Source of the DNA: Flavobacteriaceae bacterium LSUCC0859 | GTDB lineage: Bacteria; Bacteroidota; Bacteroidia; Flavobacteriales; Flavobacteriaceae | DNA: 64,000 nucleotides | NCBI GenBank assembly: GCA_022239325.1 | Contig: JAKOGP010000007.1 | Location: 17,228 to 81,227 of the forward strand | Direction of reading: 5' to 3' | Shown: piece by piece, positions 27,387 to 37,978 of the stretch | How the letters are laid out: each line of letters begins with the position of its first letter | Position numbering within the stretch: position 1 is the first letter of the stretch | The notes under the pieces: model-generated | Database searches by the model: none | Told to the model about the DNA's origin: nothing | Seen by the model: the letters and a program-made list of their open reading frames with translations, nothing else | Position numbers and translations under genes: made by a program

Positions 27387-28715
27387 TTAAACACTCATAA
27401 GTGACTTGTAGTCATTCACACGCACTTTAGCCCGGAGGTCGTAGAGCAAATTATACAAGCCAAAGAAAGTCCTATTGATATACAAAAAGTGTTTTGACCC
27501 TCTATTCCCATTCATTTTTTTAATGGTTGGATCATTGGCATATCTCTCACTCAATGTAGCAATATTACCCCAGAAAACAGGATCACCAAAATCAAATTCC
27601 TCTTTATTAAAAGGAGCTGTAAACAAGCTGAGCATCTCATGAAAAAGGTCTCTAAAGTATTTAATTTCTGTTGCGCTATCTGAGGGCATTAAAATTTCAA
27701 GCTCGTATAGCTTATCCATAAACAGAGCTTCATTAGAGATACATTCATGTTTTGCAAGTTCAAAATAGGGAATGTAGAAAGAGTCTGGTATGGCTTTTAT
27801 ACATCCAAAATCTATAGCTATGAGCTTAGGCTGTTCTCCAGAAGGCACTTTCTGGATTAGAAAATTACCGGGATGAGGGTCTGCGTGAACCTTTCTCAGT
27901 TGGTGAATCTGAAACATATAAAAGTCCCATAAAGCCTGGCCTAAAACTTGACCATGCTCTGGAGGAAAATTGGTTTTGGCATACTCGCTCAGGTGGGTCC
28001 CTTCCATCCAATCCATGGTAATAATTCTCTGATTGGACCACTGGGGATAATAGTTTGGAAAAAGAAGATTTGGAATATGCGCACAGGCTTTAGAAATTTC
28101 CTGACTCTGTGACACCTCTAGAACATAATTGGTTTCTTCAGTGAGCTTGTCTTCTACCTCTTTAAAATATTTATCAGAGTCTTTTCCTTTGAGATTAAAC
28201 ATTCTTAGGGCTACTGGTCTCACAAGAGCCAAATCTGACTTCACAGATTCTGCAACCCCAGGGTATTGAATTTTAACCGCCAAATTTTTTCCATCTTTAG
28301 TAGCCTTATGCACCTGTCCTATACTAGCCGCATTTATAGAATCTTTAGAGAAGGTGTCGTATACTTCTTCTGGAAAGGCACCCTGATAGGTTTTGAAAAT
28401 TTTTCTCACCAGAGGGGCAGATAAAGCAGGGACAGAGAATTGGGCCAAAGAAAACTGCTCTACGTAGGCTCTAGGCAGCAAATTCTTTTCCATACTTAGC
28501 ATTTGTGCCACCTTCAAAGCACTCCCTTTTAATCCTTTTAGACCGTCGTATATGTCTGAAGCATTGTCCTGGTTTAGCTGTTCTTTATCTTTACTTGGAC
28601 TTAAAATTTTCTGACTGTAATATTTGGCATAATTACCCCCTATTTTAATACCGGTTTTCACCAAAGTACTCGCTCGTTCAATTTTACCGGTTGGAATATG
28701 ATCTAATGTCTTCAT
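27387..28715 (-). CDS. AarF/UbiB/ABC1-type atypical kinase
   Basis: A 442-residue ABC1/UbiB-family protein. The family-specific Ala-rich loop and nucleotide region (SIGQVHKATKDGKNLAVKIQYPG, about residues 135-160), the HADPHPGNFLI catalytic block and IDFG are visible. UbiB homologues support quinone biosynthesis or lipid handling in the membrane as ATPases rather than protein kinases. Here the gene follows the TetR regulator by eight bases, and the two form an apparent unit controlled from the structured leader at 29396-29620. Bacteroidota make menaquinone, so a ubiquinone role is unlikely. Confidence 0.85.
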   Translation of the reverse strand: MKTLDHIPTGKIERASTLVKTGIKIGGNYAKYYSQKILSPSKDKEQLNQDNASDIYDGLKGLKGSALKVAQMLSMEKNLLPRAYVEQFSLAQFSVPALSAPLVRKIFKTYQGAFPEEVYDTFSKDSINAASIGQVHKATKDGKNLAVKIQYPGVAESVKSDLALVRPVALRMFNLKGKDSDKYFKEVEDKLTEETNYVLEVSQSQEISKACAHIPNLLFPNYYPQWSNQRIITMDWMEGTHLSEYAKTNFPPEHGQVLGQALWDFYMFQIHQLRKVHADPHPGNFLIQKVPSGEQPKLIAIDFGCIKAIPDSFYIPYFELAKHECISNEALFMDKLYELEILMPSDSATEIKYFRDLFHEMLSLFTAPFNKEEFDFGDPVFWGNIATLSERYANDPTIKKMNGNRGSKHFLYINRTFFGLYNLLYDLRAKVRVNDYKSLMSV

Positions 28716-28723
28716 TCGTGGGA

Positions 28724-29395
28724 CTAAGCCATTCTTTCTTTAAATAAAAATTTACCCAAATCAATAAGCTGCTCTACAGGGGTATTGTCAAATACCTCAA
28801 AAACAGTGTTGATGGACTTTTCTATTAGCACATCTGTTTTTTCAAAATTTGGAGAAGCGTCTTCCATCCAAAACTTAATGGTAAAAAGAAGTTGAACCCA
28901 AGCTGCCTCTGAAAAAACAGAAGGCTGGAACTGTGTAAATTTGGAAGACTTTGAAGAGTTATCTAACTCTATAAGATCTGTTGCAAAGGATTTAAAATGA
29001 GTTCTTAAACCTTTGAGAGGCATGAGATTATGAAGCATGTTTTTATGGGACTTCAAGCTGAACAGTACATAAGATCTATTGAGGGTTAACAACTCGAAGA
29101 AACTAAAAAAGAATCCGAGCATTTTATCTCTGCTGCTAGACTGCGTAAAATCTGAACCCTTTTCTAAAAGCGCCATAGTGTGGGTATAAAAATCCTCCCA
29201 AACTCCTTTCTCAAGGGCGTCTATATTACCAAAAAACTGATAAAACTCAGACTCAAGCATGTTGTTTTCTTTACAAAAACCATATACTGAAGCAGGCTTT
29301 TTCTCATGCTCTAACACATAGGTCATATAAGCAGAAACTATAGCAGACCTATCCAAAGTTTTATTTTTTGCTGCGGGTGATTTTTTTGTTGCCAT
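28724..29395 (-). CDS. TetR-family transcriptional regulator
   Basis: A 223-residue regulator: a basic N-terminal tail, a TetR helix-turn-helix at about 14-60 (ending in SEFYQFFGNIDALEKGVWEDF), and an all-helical ligand domain that resembles Bacteroidota TetR/UbiB-linked regulators. It is co-directional with the UbiB gene, eight bases upstream of it. Two AT-rich palindromes lie in front (29405-29416 and 29592-29609) and may be its own operators; this is inference from position and symmetry. The effector is unknown. Confidence 0.82.
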   Translation of the reverse strand: MATKKSPAAKNKTLDRSAIVSAYMTYVLEHEKKPASVYGFCKENNMLESEFYQFFGNIDALEKGVWEDFYTHTMALLEKGSDFTQSSSRDKMLGFFFSFFELLTLNRSYVLFSLKSHKNMLHNLMPLKGLRTHFKSFATDLIELDNSSKSSKFTQFQPSVFSEAAWVQLLFTIKFWMEDASPNFEKTDVLIEKSINTVFEVFDNTPVEQLIDLGKFLFKERMA

Positions 29396-29404
29396 AACTT
29401 AAAA

Positions 29405-29421
29405 TTGTTTAAACAAATTTA
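29405..29421 (-). promoter_or_regulatory. Proximal promoter of tetR with overlapping palindrome
   Basis: TAAATTTG on the minus strand (29414-29421) fits the -7 consensus. The perfect palindrome TTGTTTAAACAA (29405-29416) overlaps its downstream end and the expected transcription start, about 10 bases before the TetR ATG. This arrangement suits autorepression by TetR. Confidence 0.5.
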
Positions 29422-29468
29422 CAAAATTAATAAACACTAATGGGCTGTATATTTATGTGTATTAAAAA

Positions 29469-29498
29469 GAAACGCACCTTAAAGTGAAAGTGCGTTTC
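29469..29498 (-). terminator. Attenuator-like hairpin in tetR leader
   Basis: GAAACGCAC (29469-29477) pairs perfectly with GTGCGTTTC (29490-29498) around a 12-base loop. On the minus strand a run of five T follows, so it should terminate or attenuate transcripts from the distal promoter before tetR. The stop codon of the leader ORF touches the first stem base. Confidence 0.6.
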
Positions 29499-29554
29499 TA
29501 ACCTAACCAATAAATAAACATAAGGAGTTGCGAAATATTGATTTTATTTTTCAT
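29498..29554 (-). CDS. Possible 18-residue leader peptide upstream of tetR
   Basis: An ATG-to-TAG ORF, MKNKINISQLLMFIYWLG, lies between the distal promoter and the hairpin and ends exactly where the stem begins. A ribosome at its stop would block the stem, as in leader-peptide attenuation. It has no run of one amino acid, so what it would sense is unknown. It may be a chance ORF. Confidence 0.3.
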   Translation of the reverse strand: MKNKINISQLLMFIYWLG

Positions 29555-29580
29555 AGCAAATTAAATCCCATCTCCTCGTA

Positions 29581-29609
29581 CAAATATACACTTTGTTTAA
29601 TTAAACAAA
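29581..29609 (-). promoter_or_regulatory. Distal promoter of tetR-ubiB with 18-bp palindromic operator
   Basis: TATATTTG on the minus strand (29581-29588) is a full -7 match, with TTTG elements 17 and 21 bases upstream. Between them is the perfect palindrome TTTGTTTAATTAAACAAA (29592-29609), which shares the TTGTTT/AAACAA arms of the proximal palindrome. Position inside the promoter spacer is typical for a TetR operator. Confidence 0.55.
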
Positions 29610-29766
29610 CAAATTAGTAAACAAAATTTAACTAAGCTATAACATTTTTAATCTGCGATAGGAAGCTCAGGCTGAAATCCTGACGCTTTCGGTGCCACTT
29701 TGTCATATACCCTGTGGTTGGTATTCTATTTGCTTTTAACTAATCGAAATTTTAAAATTCTAGATT

Positions 29767-31656
29767 ATGGCCCAAGGCAAGATAAACGTATCCGTGGAAA
29801 ATATTTTTCCATTGATAAAAAAGTTTCTGTACAGCGACCATGAGATTTTCTTAAGAGAATTGGTCTCAAACGCTACAGACGCAACCTTAAAACTTAAACA
29901 CCTAACTTCTATTGGAGAAGCAAAGGTAGAGTACGGCAACCCTCAAATAGAAATCAAGATTGACAAAGAGGGCAAAAAACTTCACATCATTGACCAAGGT
30001 TTGGGAATGACAGCAGAAGAAGTAGAAAAGTACATTAATCAAGTTGCTTTTTCTGGTGCTGAAGAATTCTTAGACCAATATAAAGACGCCGGAAAAGAGG
30101 CGGGTATTATAGGACATTTTGGACTTGGTTTTTACTCTGCTTTTATGGTGGCACATACCGTAGAGATTAAAACCAAAAGTCATAAAGACGCGCCTGCCGC
30201 TCATTGGACCTGTGATGGATCTCCAAACTTCACTCTAGTAGAAACAGACAAAAAAGACAGAGGAACGGAAATTATTTTACATATTGCTGAAGACTCTGAG
30301 GAATTTTTAGAAGAGGGTAAAATTAGTGGCTTATTAAGCAAATACAATAAGTTCATGCCTATTCCAATTGTGTTTGGAACCAAAACTGAAACTCTGGAAA
30401 AACCTGAAGGGGCTAAGGAAGAAGATCCAGCACCCACCAAGGAGGTTCCCAACATTATTAATAATCCCAATCCTGCATGGACTAAGGCTCCTGCAGATTT
30501 AAAAGAAGAAGACTACAAAGGGTTCTACCGAGAGCTATACCCCATGCAATTTGAGGAGCCTCTCTTTCATATTCACCTGAATGTAGACTACCCTTTTAAC
30601 CTTACTGGTATTTTATATTTCCCCAAGCTATCCAACGACCTTAACATTCAGAAAGATAAAATACAACTCTACCAAAATCAAGTATTTGTCACAGACAATG
30701 TAGAAGGTATTGTGCCTGAGTTTTTAACCATGTTACGCGGAGTGATAGATTCTCCAGATATCCCTTTAAATGTCTCGAGATCTTATCTTCAGGCAGATGG
30801 TGCTGTAAAGAAAATATCTTCCTATATCACCAAAAAAGTGGGGGATAAATTAGCGAGCTTATTCAAGAATGACCGAGCGGCCTTTGAAGAAAAATGGAAT
30901 GATATTAAAATTGTTATTGAATACGGAATGCTTTCTGAAGATAAATTCTTTGACAAAGCAGACAAGTTTGCCCTTTACCCTACTGTAGACGGGTCCTACT
31001 TTACCTATGAGGAACTGGAGAGCAAGCTAAAGGCCAATCAGACAGATAAAGACAACAAATTTGTACTCCTTTACGCTTCTGACAAAGAAGCACAACACTC
31101 TTATATAGAAGCTGCTAAAGCCAAAGGATACGAAGTCTTGTTACTAGACTCTCCTATTGTCTCTCACCTCATGCAAAAGTTAGAAACCTCTAAGGATAAG
31201 ATTTCTTTCGCAAGAGTAGACGCAGACCCTATAGACAAACTCATTCAAAAGGAAGAGAATGCCATCTCTAAATTATCTGATGAAGAAAAGGAAACTCTTA
31301 AAACTAAGATTGAAGGGGTTACCGGAGAAGGTGGCTTAACAGTTCAATTAGAGGCTATGGACTCCGACAGTGCCCCTTTTGTTATTACGGAACCAGAATT
31401 CATGCGTAGAATGAAAGAAATGCAGCAGACCGGAGGTGGTGGCGGTATGTTTGGAATGGGTAATATGCCAGAAATGCACAACCTCATTGTAAATATTAAC
31501 CACCCTCTTGTAACTGAGATTCTGAACACTAAAACGCAGAAAAAACAAGAACGCCTTATTAGTCAGTCTATAGATTTAGCCAAACTATCTAAGGGACTTT
31601 TAAAAGGAAAAGCCCTCAGTGACTTTGTCGCCAGAAGCTATGACATGATTAAATAG
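29767..31656 (+). CDS. htpG: Molecular chaperone HtpG (Hsp90)
   Basis: A 629-residue bacterial Hsp90. The GHKL ATPase domain (about 1-220) shows the ELVSNATDA helix, the DQGLGMT motif and GHFGLGFYSAFMV lid. The middle domain follows, with NVSRSYLQ and the catalytic Arg. The C-terminal dimerisation domain contains a Gly/Met-rich stretch (GGGGGMFGMGNMPEM, about 558-572), which is common in Bacteroidota forms. Likely monocistronic, ending at a strong two-way terminator. Confidence 0.96.
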   Translation: MAQGKINVSVENIFPLIKKFLYSDHEIFLRELVSNATDATLKLKHLTSIGEAKVEYGNPQIEIKIDKEGKKLHIIDQGLGMTAEEVEKYINQVAFSGAEEFLDQYKDAGKEAGIIGHFGLGFYSAFMVAHTVEIKTKSHKDAPAAHWTCDGSPNFTLVETDKKDRGTEIILHIAEDSEEFLEEGKISGLLSKYNKFMPIPIVFGTKTETLEKPEGAKEEDPAPTKEVPNIINNPNPAWTKAPADLKEEDYKGFYRELYPMQFEEPLFHIHLNVDYPFNLTGILYFPKLSNDLNIQKDKIQLYQNQVFVTDNVEGIVPEFLTMLRGVIDSPDIPLNVSRSYLQADGAVKKISSYITKKVGDKLASLFKNDRAAFEEKWNDIKIVIEYGMLSEDKFFDKADKFALYPTVDGSYFTYEELESKLKANQTDKDNKFVLLYASDKEAQHSYIEAAKAKGYEVLLLDSPIVSHLMQKLETSKDKISFARVDADPIDKLIQKEENAISKLSDEEKETLKTKIEGVTGEGGLTVQLEAMDSDSAPFVITEPEFMRRMKEMQQTGGGGGMFGMGNMPEMHNLIVNINHPLVTEILNTKTQKKQERLISQSIDLAKLSKGLLKGKALSDFVARSYDMIK

Positions 31657-31676
31657 CGGAACTATTCTGCATTTGC

Positions 31677-31713
31677 AAAAAAAAAGAGCCACCCCATGGG
31701 TGGCTCTTTTTTT
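31677..31713. terminator. Bidirectional terminator between htpG and secDF
   Basis: Perfect stem GAGCCACCC/GGGTGGCTC with a CAT loop, flanked by an A-run on the left and a T-run on the right. It can stop transcription from both converging genes, htpG (plus) and secDF (minus). Confidence 0.92.
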
Positions 31714-31730
31714 GTGAGCTATTTTACAGA

Positions 31731-34673
31731 CTATTTACCAGACTGAATTTTCTTTTTCAAAAAGTCAAACATTACAGGTGTAGCGATAAACAAGGAAGAA
31801 TAGGTTCCCACTACCACTCCAATAATCATTGCGAACATAAAGCCTCTCAAAGACTCTCCTCCAAAAATGAAGATAGAAATCAGAACCACCAAAGTGGTTA
31901 GCGAGGTGTTTAAGGTACGGCTTAGTGTGGAGTTCAAGGCCAGGTTAGTATTGGCTCCAGCAGCCCATCCTTTTTCTGCTATTATCTCTCTAATACGGTC
32001 AAATACAACTACGGTGTCATTTAATGAATAACCAATCACCGTAAGAATTGCTGCTATAAAAGCTTGGTCAATTTCCATATTAAAAGGCATATACTTCCCT
32101 AGAAGAGAGAAAATACCTAGTACAATAAGTACGTCATGAAAAACAGCGACTACTGCTCCTAATGAAAATTGCCATTTTCTAAATCTCAATAAGATATACA
32201 AGAACACTACCAATAAAGAGCCTATAATGGCTAAAAAGGCATTGTTTTTAATGTCGTCTGCTATGGTAGGTCCTACTTTAGAAGACTGCATAATTCCAAC
32301 AGTTCCAGCTCCATCTCCTACTATGAAATCTTCAAAAGAAGTTCCTTCAGGAAGGTATTTCTGTAGGGTGGTGTACATCGTATTTTGAATTTCATTGTCT
32401 ACCTCTATACCCTCTACGTCTACTTTATATGCTGTTGTTATTTTTACCTGATTGTCTTCCCCATAAGTTTTTACATTGGTCCCTGTACCAAAAACAGCAG
32501 ACAATTCAGAAGACAACTCAGATGGATTCACCGCTTGTTCAAAACGAACAGTATAAGAGCGACCACCAATAAAATCTACTCCTTGCTGCAGGCCTTGAGT
32601 GAATAAAGAACCCAAAGCTACCAATACAAAAGCACCAGAAATAACATAAGCAATGTTTCTCTTTCCTAAGAAGTTTATGTTCGGTTGTTTGAAAAGGTTT
32701 TTAGTAATAGCCGTACTCAAATCTAGGCTAGCTCCTTTTTTAGCTATATAACCGTCTATTAGCAAACGGGTAATAAAAATGGCTGTGAACAAAGAAGTGA
32801 TAATACCTATTAATAAGGTAGTAGCAAAACCTTTGATCGGTCCTGAACCAAATACAAATAATATGATAGCCGTTAAACCTGTAGTGATGTTGGCATCTAA
32901 AATAGAAGAAAGCGCATTGCTAAAACCGTCTGCAATAGCTGTAGCTTTTCCTTTTCCTTTGGCCAATTCTTCTTTAATACGTTCAAAGATAAGAACGTTG
33001 GCGTCTACAGACATACCAATAGTAAGAACAATACCTGCAATACCTGGTAAGGTAAGTACCGCATTGATGCTAACTAGCACTCCAAAAATTAAAACGATGT
33101 TTAATAAAAGAGCAACGTCTGCAAATATACCTGCTTTCCCGTAGTAAAAAATCATCCAAAGCAATACCAATACCATGGCAAGAGCAAAGGAGTTAAATCC
33201 GCTGTCTATGGCTTCCTGACCTAAGGAAGGACCTACAATTTCAGATTGAATAATTTCTGCAGAAGCAGGGAGCTTTCCAGCGCGTAATACGTTGGCAATA
33301 TCTTTGGTCTCATTAACCGTAAAGGAACCTGTAATTTCTGATCTTCCTCCAGAAATGGGTCCTGAAGAAACGCCAGGTGCAGTATATACCTTGTTATCTA
33401 GAACAATGGCAATTCCTGTTTGATTGTTAAAGGCGTCTCCTGTTAGTTTTTCCCATTCTTTAGCTCCTTTAGTATTCATGGTCATAGAAACTGCTGGACG
33501 GCTGTACTGGTCAAAATCATCACGTGCGTCACTCACCACGTCTCCGCTAATTCTAGGCGTGTTGTCTCTATTAGATTTTAAAGCGTATAATCCCACCACT
33601 TCAGAGTCTTGAGAAGGTCTTTCCCAAACAAATTTTACATTGGCCAAAGACGCTGGAATTAATCTGCGAATCTCTTTCATTCTTAGGTATGCACCTACCG
33701 TTGCTGTATCTTTTACCGCAAACTTAAAAGTTTCGTATCCTTGTCCTTGCCCTCTAATGAGGTCTATTAATGGATTTTTTTGGTTGGCCAAGCTGTCTTG
33801 AGCTACATCTGCCAATAGAGAGTCTATCTCAGAAGCAGGTTTTTGTGTCTCTACCTGGGTGTCTACCAAAGTTTTTAAGCGCTCATTGGCTGCCACAAAG
33901 AAAGAAGCAATGTCTTGGTTGTTTGGTGGGTAAGTTTCCCAAAACTCTAATTGTGCCGTGCTAGACAGAAGGTCTTGTGCTCTTGCAATATCCTTAGCTC
34001 CTGGAAGCTCAACCAAAATTCTACCTGAATTTCCTTCTCTTTGAATATTGGGCTGTGTTACTCCAAAACCATCTATACGTTCTCTTAGCACCTCAAAGGC
34101 AGAGACAATAGACTCATCAATTTTCTGACTCAAAATAGGCTTCACTTCTTGGTCTGTCATTTGAAAATTGATGACATCGCTAAGTGCTTTATTTGCAAGA
34201 ATAGAAGGATCTGCTAATTTAGTTTCTCCTTTAATAGCGTCAAAAGCCTCAAAAAATAAATTTAAATAGGTGTCGTCGCTGCTTTTGGTGGCCTTATCTG
34301 CCTCTGCCAAAGCTTTGTTAAATACCGGGTTTTTGGAATTGTTTGCCAATCCTTTCAAGATATCCTTTACAGAAATTTGCAAGGTAACATTAATCCCTCC
34401 TTTAAGATCTAGCCCTTTGTTAAGCTCTTTTTTCTTAGCGTCTGCATAACTGGTAAATCCAAAGATAGGGTTATTACTCACAGAATCTAAAAAGGCGGCT
34501 TCTTCCGAAGCTCTTTTGGCTAAGTAATCTGTTTCTGTATCTGCAATTTTTGCGGCAGCAAAAGCTACTGCGTCTTGTTCTACCTTACTGGTAATGAAGG
34601 TATAAGATAGCTGATAAATACTCACTATCCCGAATAAAAAAGCAAATAGCTTTATAAGTCCTTTGTTTTGCAT
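31731..34673 (-). CDS. secDF: Fused protein translocase subunit SecDF
   Basis: A 980-residue single-chain SecDF, an RND-type membrane protein that uses proton motive force to help SecYEG export. The SecD half (about 1-600) has the large periplasmic domain and the GLDLKGGINVTLQISV start, with six helices. The SecF half (about 650-980) begins with FLGKRNIAYVISG and contains GVDFIGG and the SLNDTVVVFDRIRE motif of SecF transmembrane helix 4. The fused form is normal in Bacteroidota. A good promoter lies 39 bases upstream. Confidence 0.95.
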   Translation of the reverse strand: MQNKGLIKLFAFLFGIVSIYQLSYTFITSKVEQDAVAFAAAKIADTETDYLAKRASEEAAFLDSVSNNPIFGFTSYADAKKKELNKGLDLKGGINVTLQISVKDILKGLANNSKNPVFNKALAEADKATKSSDDTYLNLFFEAFDAIKGETKLADPSILANKALSDVINFQMTDQEVKPILSQKIDESIVSAFEVLRERIDGFGVTQPNIQREGNSGRILVELPGAKDIARAQDLLSSTAQLEFWETYPPNNQDIASFFVAANERLKTLVDTQVETQKPASEIDSLLADVAQDSLANQKNPLIDLIRGQGQGYETFKFAVKDTATVGAYLRMKEIRRLIPASLANVKFVWERPSQDSEVVGLYALKSNRDNTPRISGDVVSDARDDFDQYSRPAVSMTMNTKGAKEWEKLTGDAFNNQTGIAIVLDNKVYTAPGVSSGPISGGRSEITGSFTVNETKDIANVLRAGKLPASAEIIQSEIVGPSLGQEAIDSGFNSFALAMVLVLLWMIFYYGKAGIFADVALLLNIVLIFGVLVSINAVLTLPGIAGIVLTIGMSVDANVLIFERIKEELAKGKGKATAIADGFSNALSSILDANITTGLTAIILFVFGSGPIKGFATTLLIGIITSLFTAIFITRLLIDGYIAKKGASLDLSTAITKNLFKQPNINFLGKRNIAYVISGAFVLVALGSLFTQGLQQGVDFIGGRSYTVRFEQAVNPSELSSELSAVFGTGTNVKTYGEDNQVKITTAYKVDVEGIEVDNEIQNTMYTTLQKYLPEGTSFEDFIVGDGAGTVGIMQSSKVGPTIADDIKNNAFLAIIGSLLVVFLYILLRFRKWQFSLGAVVAVFHDVLIVLGIFSLLGKYMPFNMEIDQAFIAAILTVIGYSLNDTVVVFDRIREIIAEKGWAAGANTNLALNSTLSRTLNTSLTTLVVLISIFIFGGESLRGFMFAMIIGVVVGTYSSLFIATPVMFDFLKKKIQSGK

Positions 34674-34711
34674 GGGTATGTTATATTAAGTTGGTACTCC
34701 TAAAATGCGTG

Positions 34712-34742
34712 CAAATATATCATTTCCAATAGGAACTGACAA
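34712..34742 (-). promoter_or_regulatory. Promoter of secDF
   Basis: On the minus strand TTG (34740-34742), a 20-base spacer and TATATTTG (34712-34719) match the Bacteroidota consensus. The expected start of transcription is near 34705. Confidence 0.65.
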
Positions 34743-34771
34743 TAATTTATTTTTTTTCGCACGATAAGTAA

Positions 34772-34790
34772 GCGCCTCTAAAAGAGGCGC
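34772..34790 (-). terminator. Hairpin downstream of mdh
   Basis: GCGCCTCT/AGAGGCGC form a perfect 8-bp stem around a three-base loop, 21 bases after the mdh stop. The T-tract following on the minus strand is weak (TTACTTATC), so it may be a processing or protection hairpin more than a strong terminator. Confidence 0.55.
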
Positions 34791-34810
34791 TACCGTGTAT
34801 TGAATTATGA

Positions 34811-35737
34811 TTAAACTTCTAAGAGTTGGTTTGTCTTTCTAACACCCACAGCACTCTCCTCTAGTTTGGCTTTTTCTTCCTCATTTAACGGAATTTCAAC
34901 GATTTTTTCAATCCCGTTTTTACCTAATAATACAGGAACACCAATACAGATGTCAGAAAGTCCGTATTCCCCTTCTAACAAGCTAGAACAAGGGAACATT
35001 TTTTTCTGATCGCATACTATGGCTTGTGCCATCGCAGACACTGCTGCTCCTGGTGCATACCAAGCAGAAGTTCCTAATAATTTGGTAAGGGTAGCCCCAC
35101 CAACTTTAGTATCTTCTACTACCTGAGAAAGACGGTCTTCAGAAATAAAATGAGAAACAGGTACAGAATTTCTTGTAGCCAAGCGGCTTAAAGGAACCAT
35201 CCCGGTGTCTGAATGACCACCAATCACCATTCCATCAATGTCAGATATAGGGGATTCCAAAGCTTCTGCTAGTCTGTACTTAAATCTCGCACTATCTAAA
35301 GCACCTCCCATTCCTATAATTCTATTTTTAGGAAGGCCTGTAGCTTTGTGAACCAAATATGTCATGGTGTCCATTGGGTTACTCACCACCATAATAATCA
35401 CCTGTGGTGAATGCTCTAAAATACTTTGAGCAACGGTCTTCACAATTCCTGCGTTAATACCTATGAGCTCTTCTCTGGTCATACCTGGCTTTCTAGGAAT
35501 ACCTGAGGTAATGATAGCCACATGAGATCCGGCGGTTTTGGAGTAATCTCCTGTAGTTCCTGTTATTTTCGTGTCAAACCCATTTAAAGATGCGGTTTGC
35601 ATGAGGTCCATTGCTTTTCCTTCTGCATACCCCTCTTTAATGTCTACCAACACCACCTCAGAAGCAAAATCTTTAATGGCTATGTATTCTGCACAACTAG
35701 CACCAACGGCACCGGCTCCTACTACTGTAATTTTCAT
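34811..35737 (-). CDS. mdh: Malate dehydrogenase (NAD)
   Basis: A 308-residue LDH-like malate dehydrogenase of the TCA cycle. Rossmann motif GAGAVGASCAEYIA, then DIKEG with an Asp that favours NAD; substrate loop GIPRKPGMTREEL with the Arg that reads malate; catalytic His in IGGHSDTGMVP. Length is normal. It lies 30 bases after gyrB on the same strand and may be co-transcribed with it, though nothing else links the two. Confidence 0.95.
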   Translation of the reverse strand: MKITVVGAGAVGASCAEYIAIKDFASEVVLVDIKEGYAEGKAMDLMQTASLNGFDTKITGTTGDYSKTAGSHVAIITSGIPRKPGMTREELIGINAGIVKTVAQSILEHSPQVIIMVVSNPMDTMTYLVHKATGLPKNRIIGMGGALDSARFKYRLAEALESPISDIDGMVIGGHSDTGMVPLSRLATRNSVPVSHFISEDRLSQVVEDTKVGGATLTKLLGTSAWYAPGAAVSAMAQAIVCDQKKMFPCSSLLEGEYGLSDICIGVPVLLGKNGIEKIVEIPLNEEEKAKLEESAVGVRKTNQLLEV

Positions 35738-35767
35738 TGTATTGTATTGATTATGTTTGTAAAATTA

Positions 35768-37720
<1,953 letters not shown>

Positions 37721-37748
37721 TTATTTGTTTATTTATTAAGCAATCCTA

Positions 37749-37756
37749 CAAATATA
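37749..37756 (-). promoter_or_regulatory. -7 box of gyrB
   Basis: TATATTTG on the minus strand, 40 bases before gyrB, is a full TAnnTTTG match; the -33 part is not clear. Confidence 0.5.
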
Positions 37757-37893
37757 ACCAATACCCTATTAAATGGGGTGTTTTTGACAGTCAGAACCCC
37801 CTAAGTTATTAACAATTAATGTGGAAAATACCTGCTTAAAAAGCCTCTTAAATAGAGACTCCCAGGAGTTTAAAATAACAACACATTTTCGCA

Positions 37894-37931
37894 TAAAAAA
37901 ACACCCCTTAAAACCTTGTTTTAAGGGGTGT
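37894..37931 (-). terminator. Terminator of asnB
   Basis: A perfect 14-bp stem (37901-37914 with 37918-37931, three-base loop) is followed on the minus strand by seven T. It sits 48 bases past the asnB stop and upstream of gyrB. It is the strongest hairpin in the 270-base gap. Confidence 0.92.
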
Positions 37932-37978
37932 AAAATAGTTGTCATGACTACAAACCACACACTAGCTAATAAGAATTA

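Larger units (their letters stand above)
29396..29766. other. Structured intergenic region between tetR and htpG
   Basis: This 371-base gap holds, for the minus strand, two candidate promoters, two palindromes and a leader ORF with an intrinsic terminator-like hairpin (each listed separately). The right-hand part (29610-29766) serves htpG. There a 5-bp stem TCAGG/CCTGA near 29668-29684 and a poor -7-like TCTATTTG near 29730 are the only signals seen. No small protein gene beyond the leader ORF is evident. Confidence 0.6.

Noticed and set aside
29725..29740. TCTATTTG as htpG promoter
   Set aside because: One mismatch to TAnnTTTG and poor spacing to the nearest TTTG; not strong enough to list as a promoter.
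34772..34790. Strong rho-independent terminator of mdh
   Set aside because: Perfect stem but weak T-tract, so it was recorded only as a hairpin with moderate confidence.
37769..37960. 63-residue minus-strand ORF upstream of gyrB
   Set aside because: It runs through the asnB terminator hairpin, has no recognisable domain or start context and composition like non-coding DNA.
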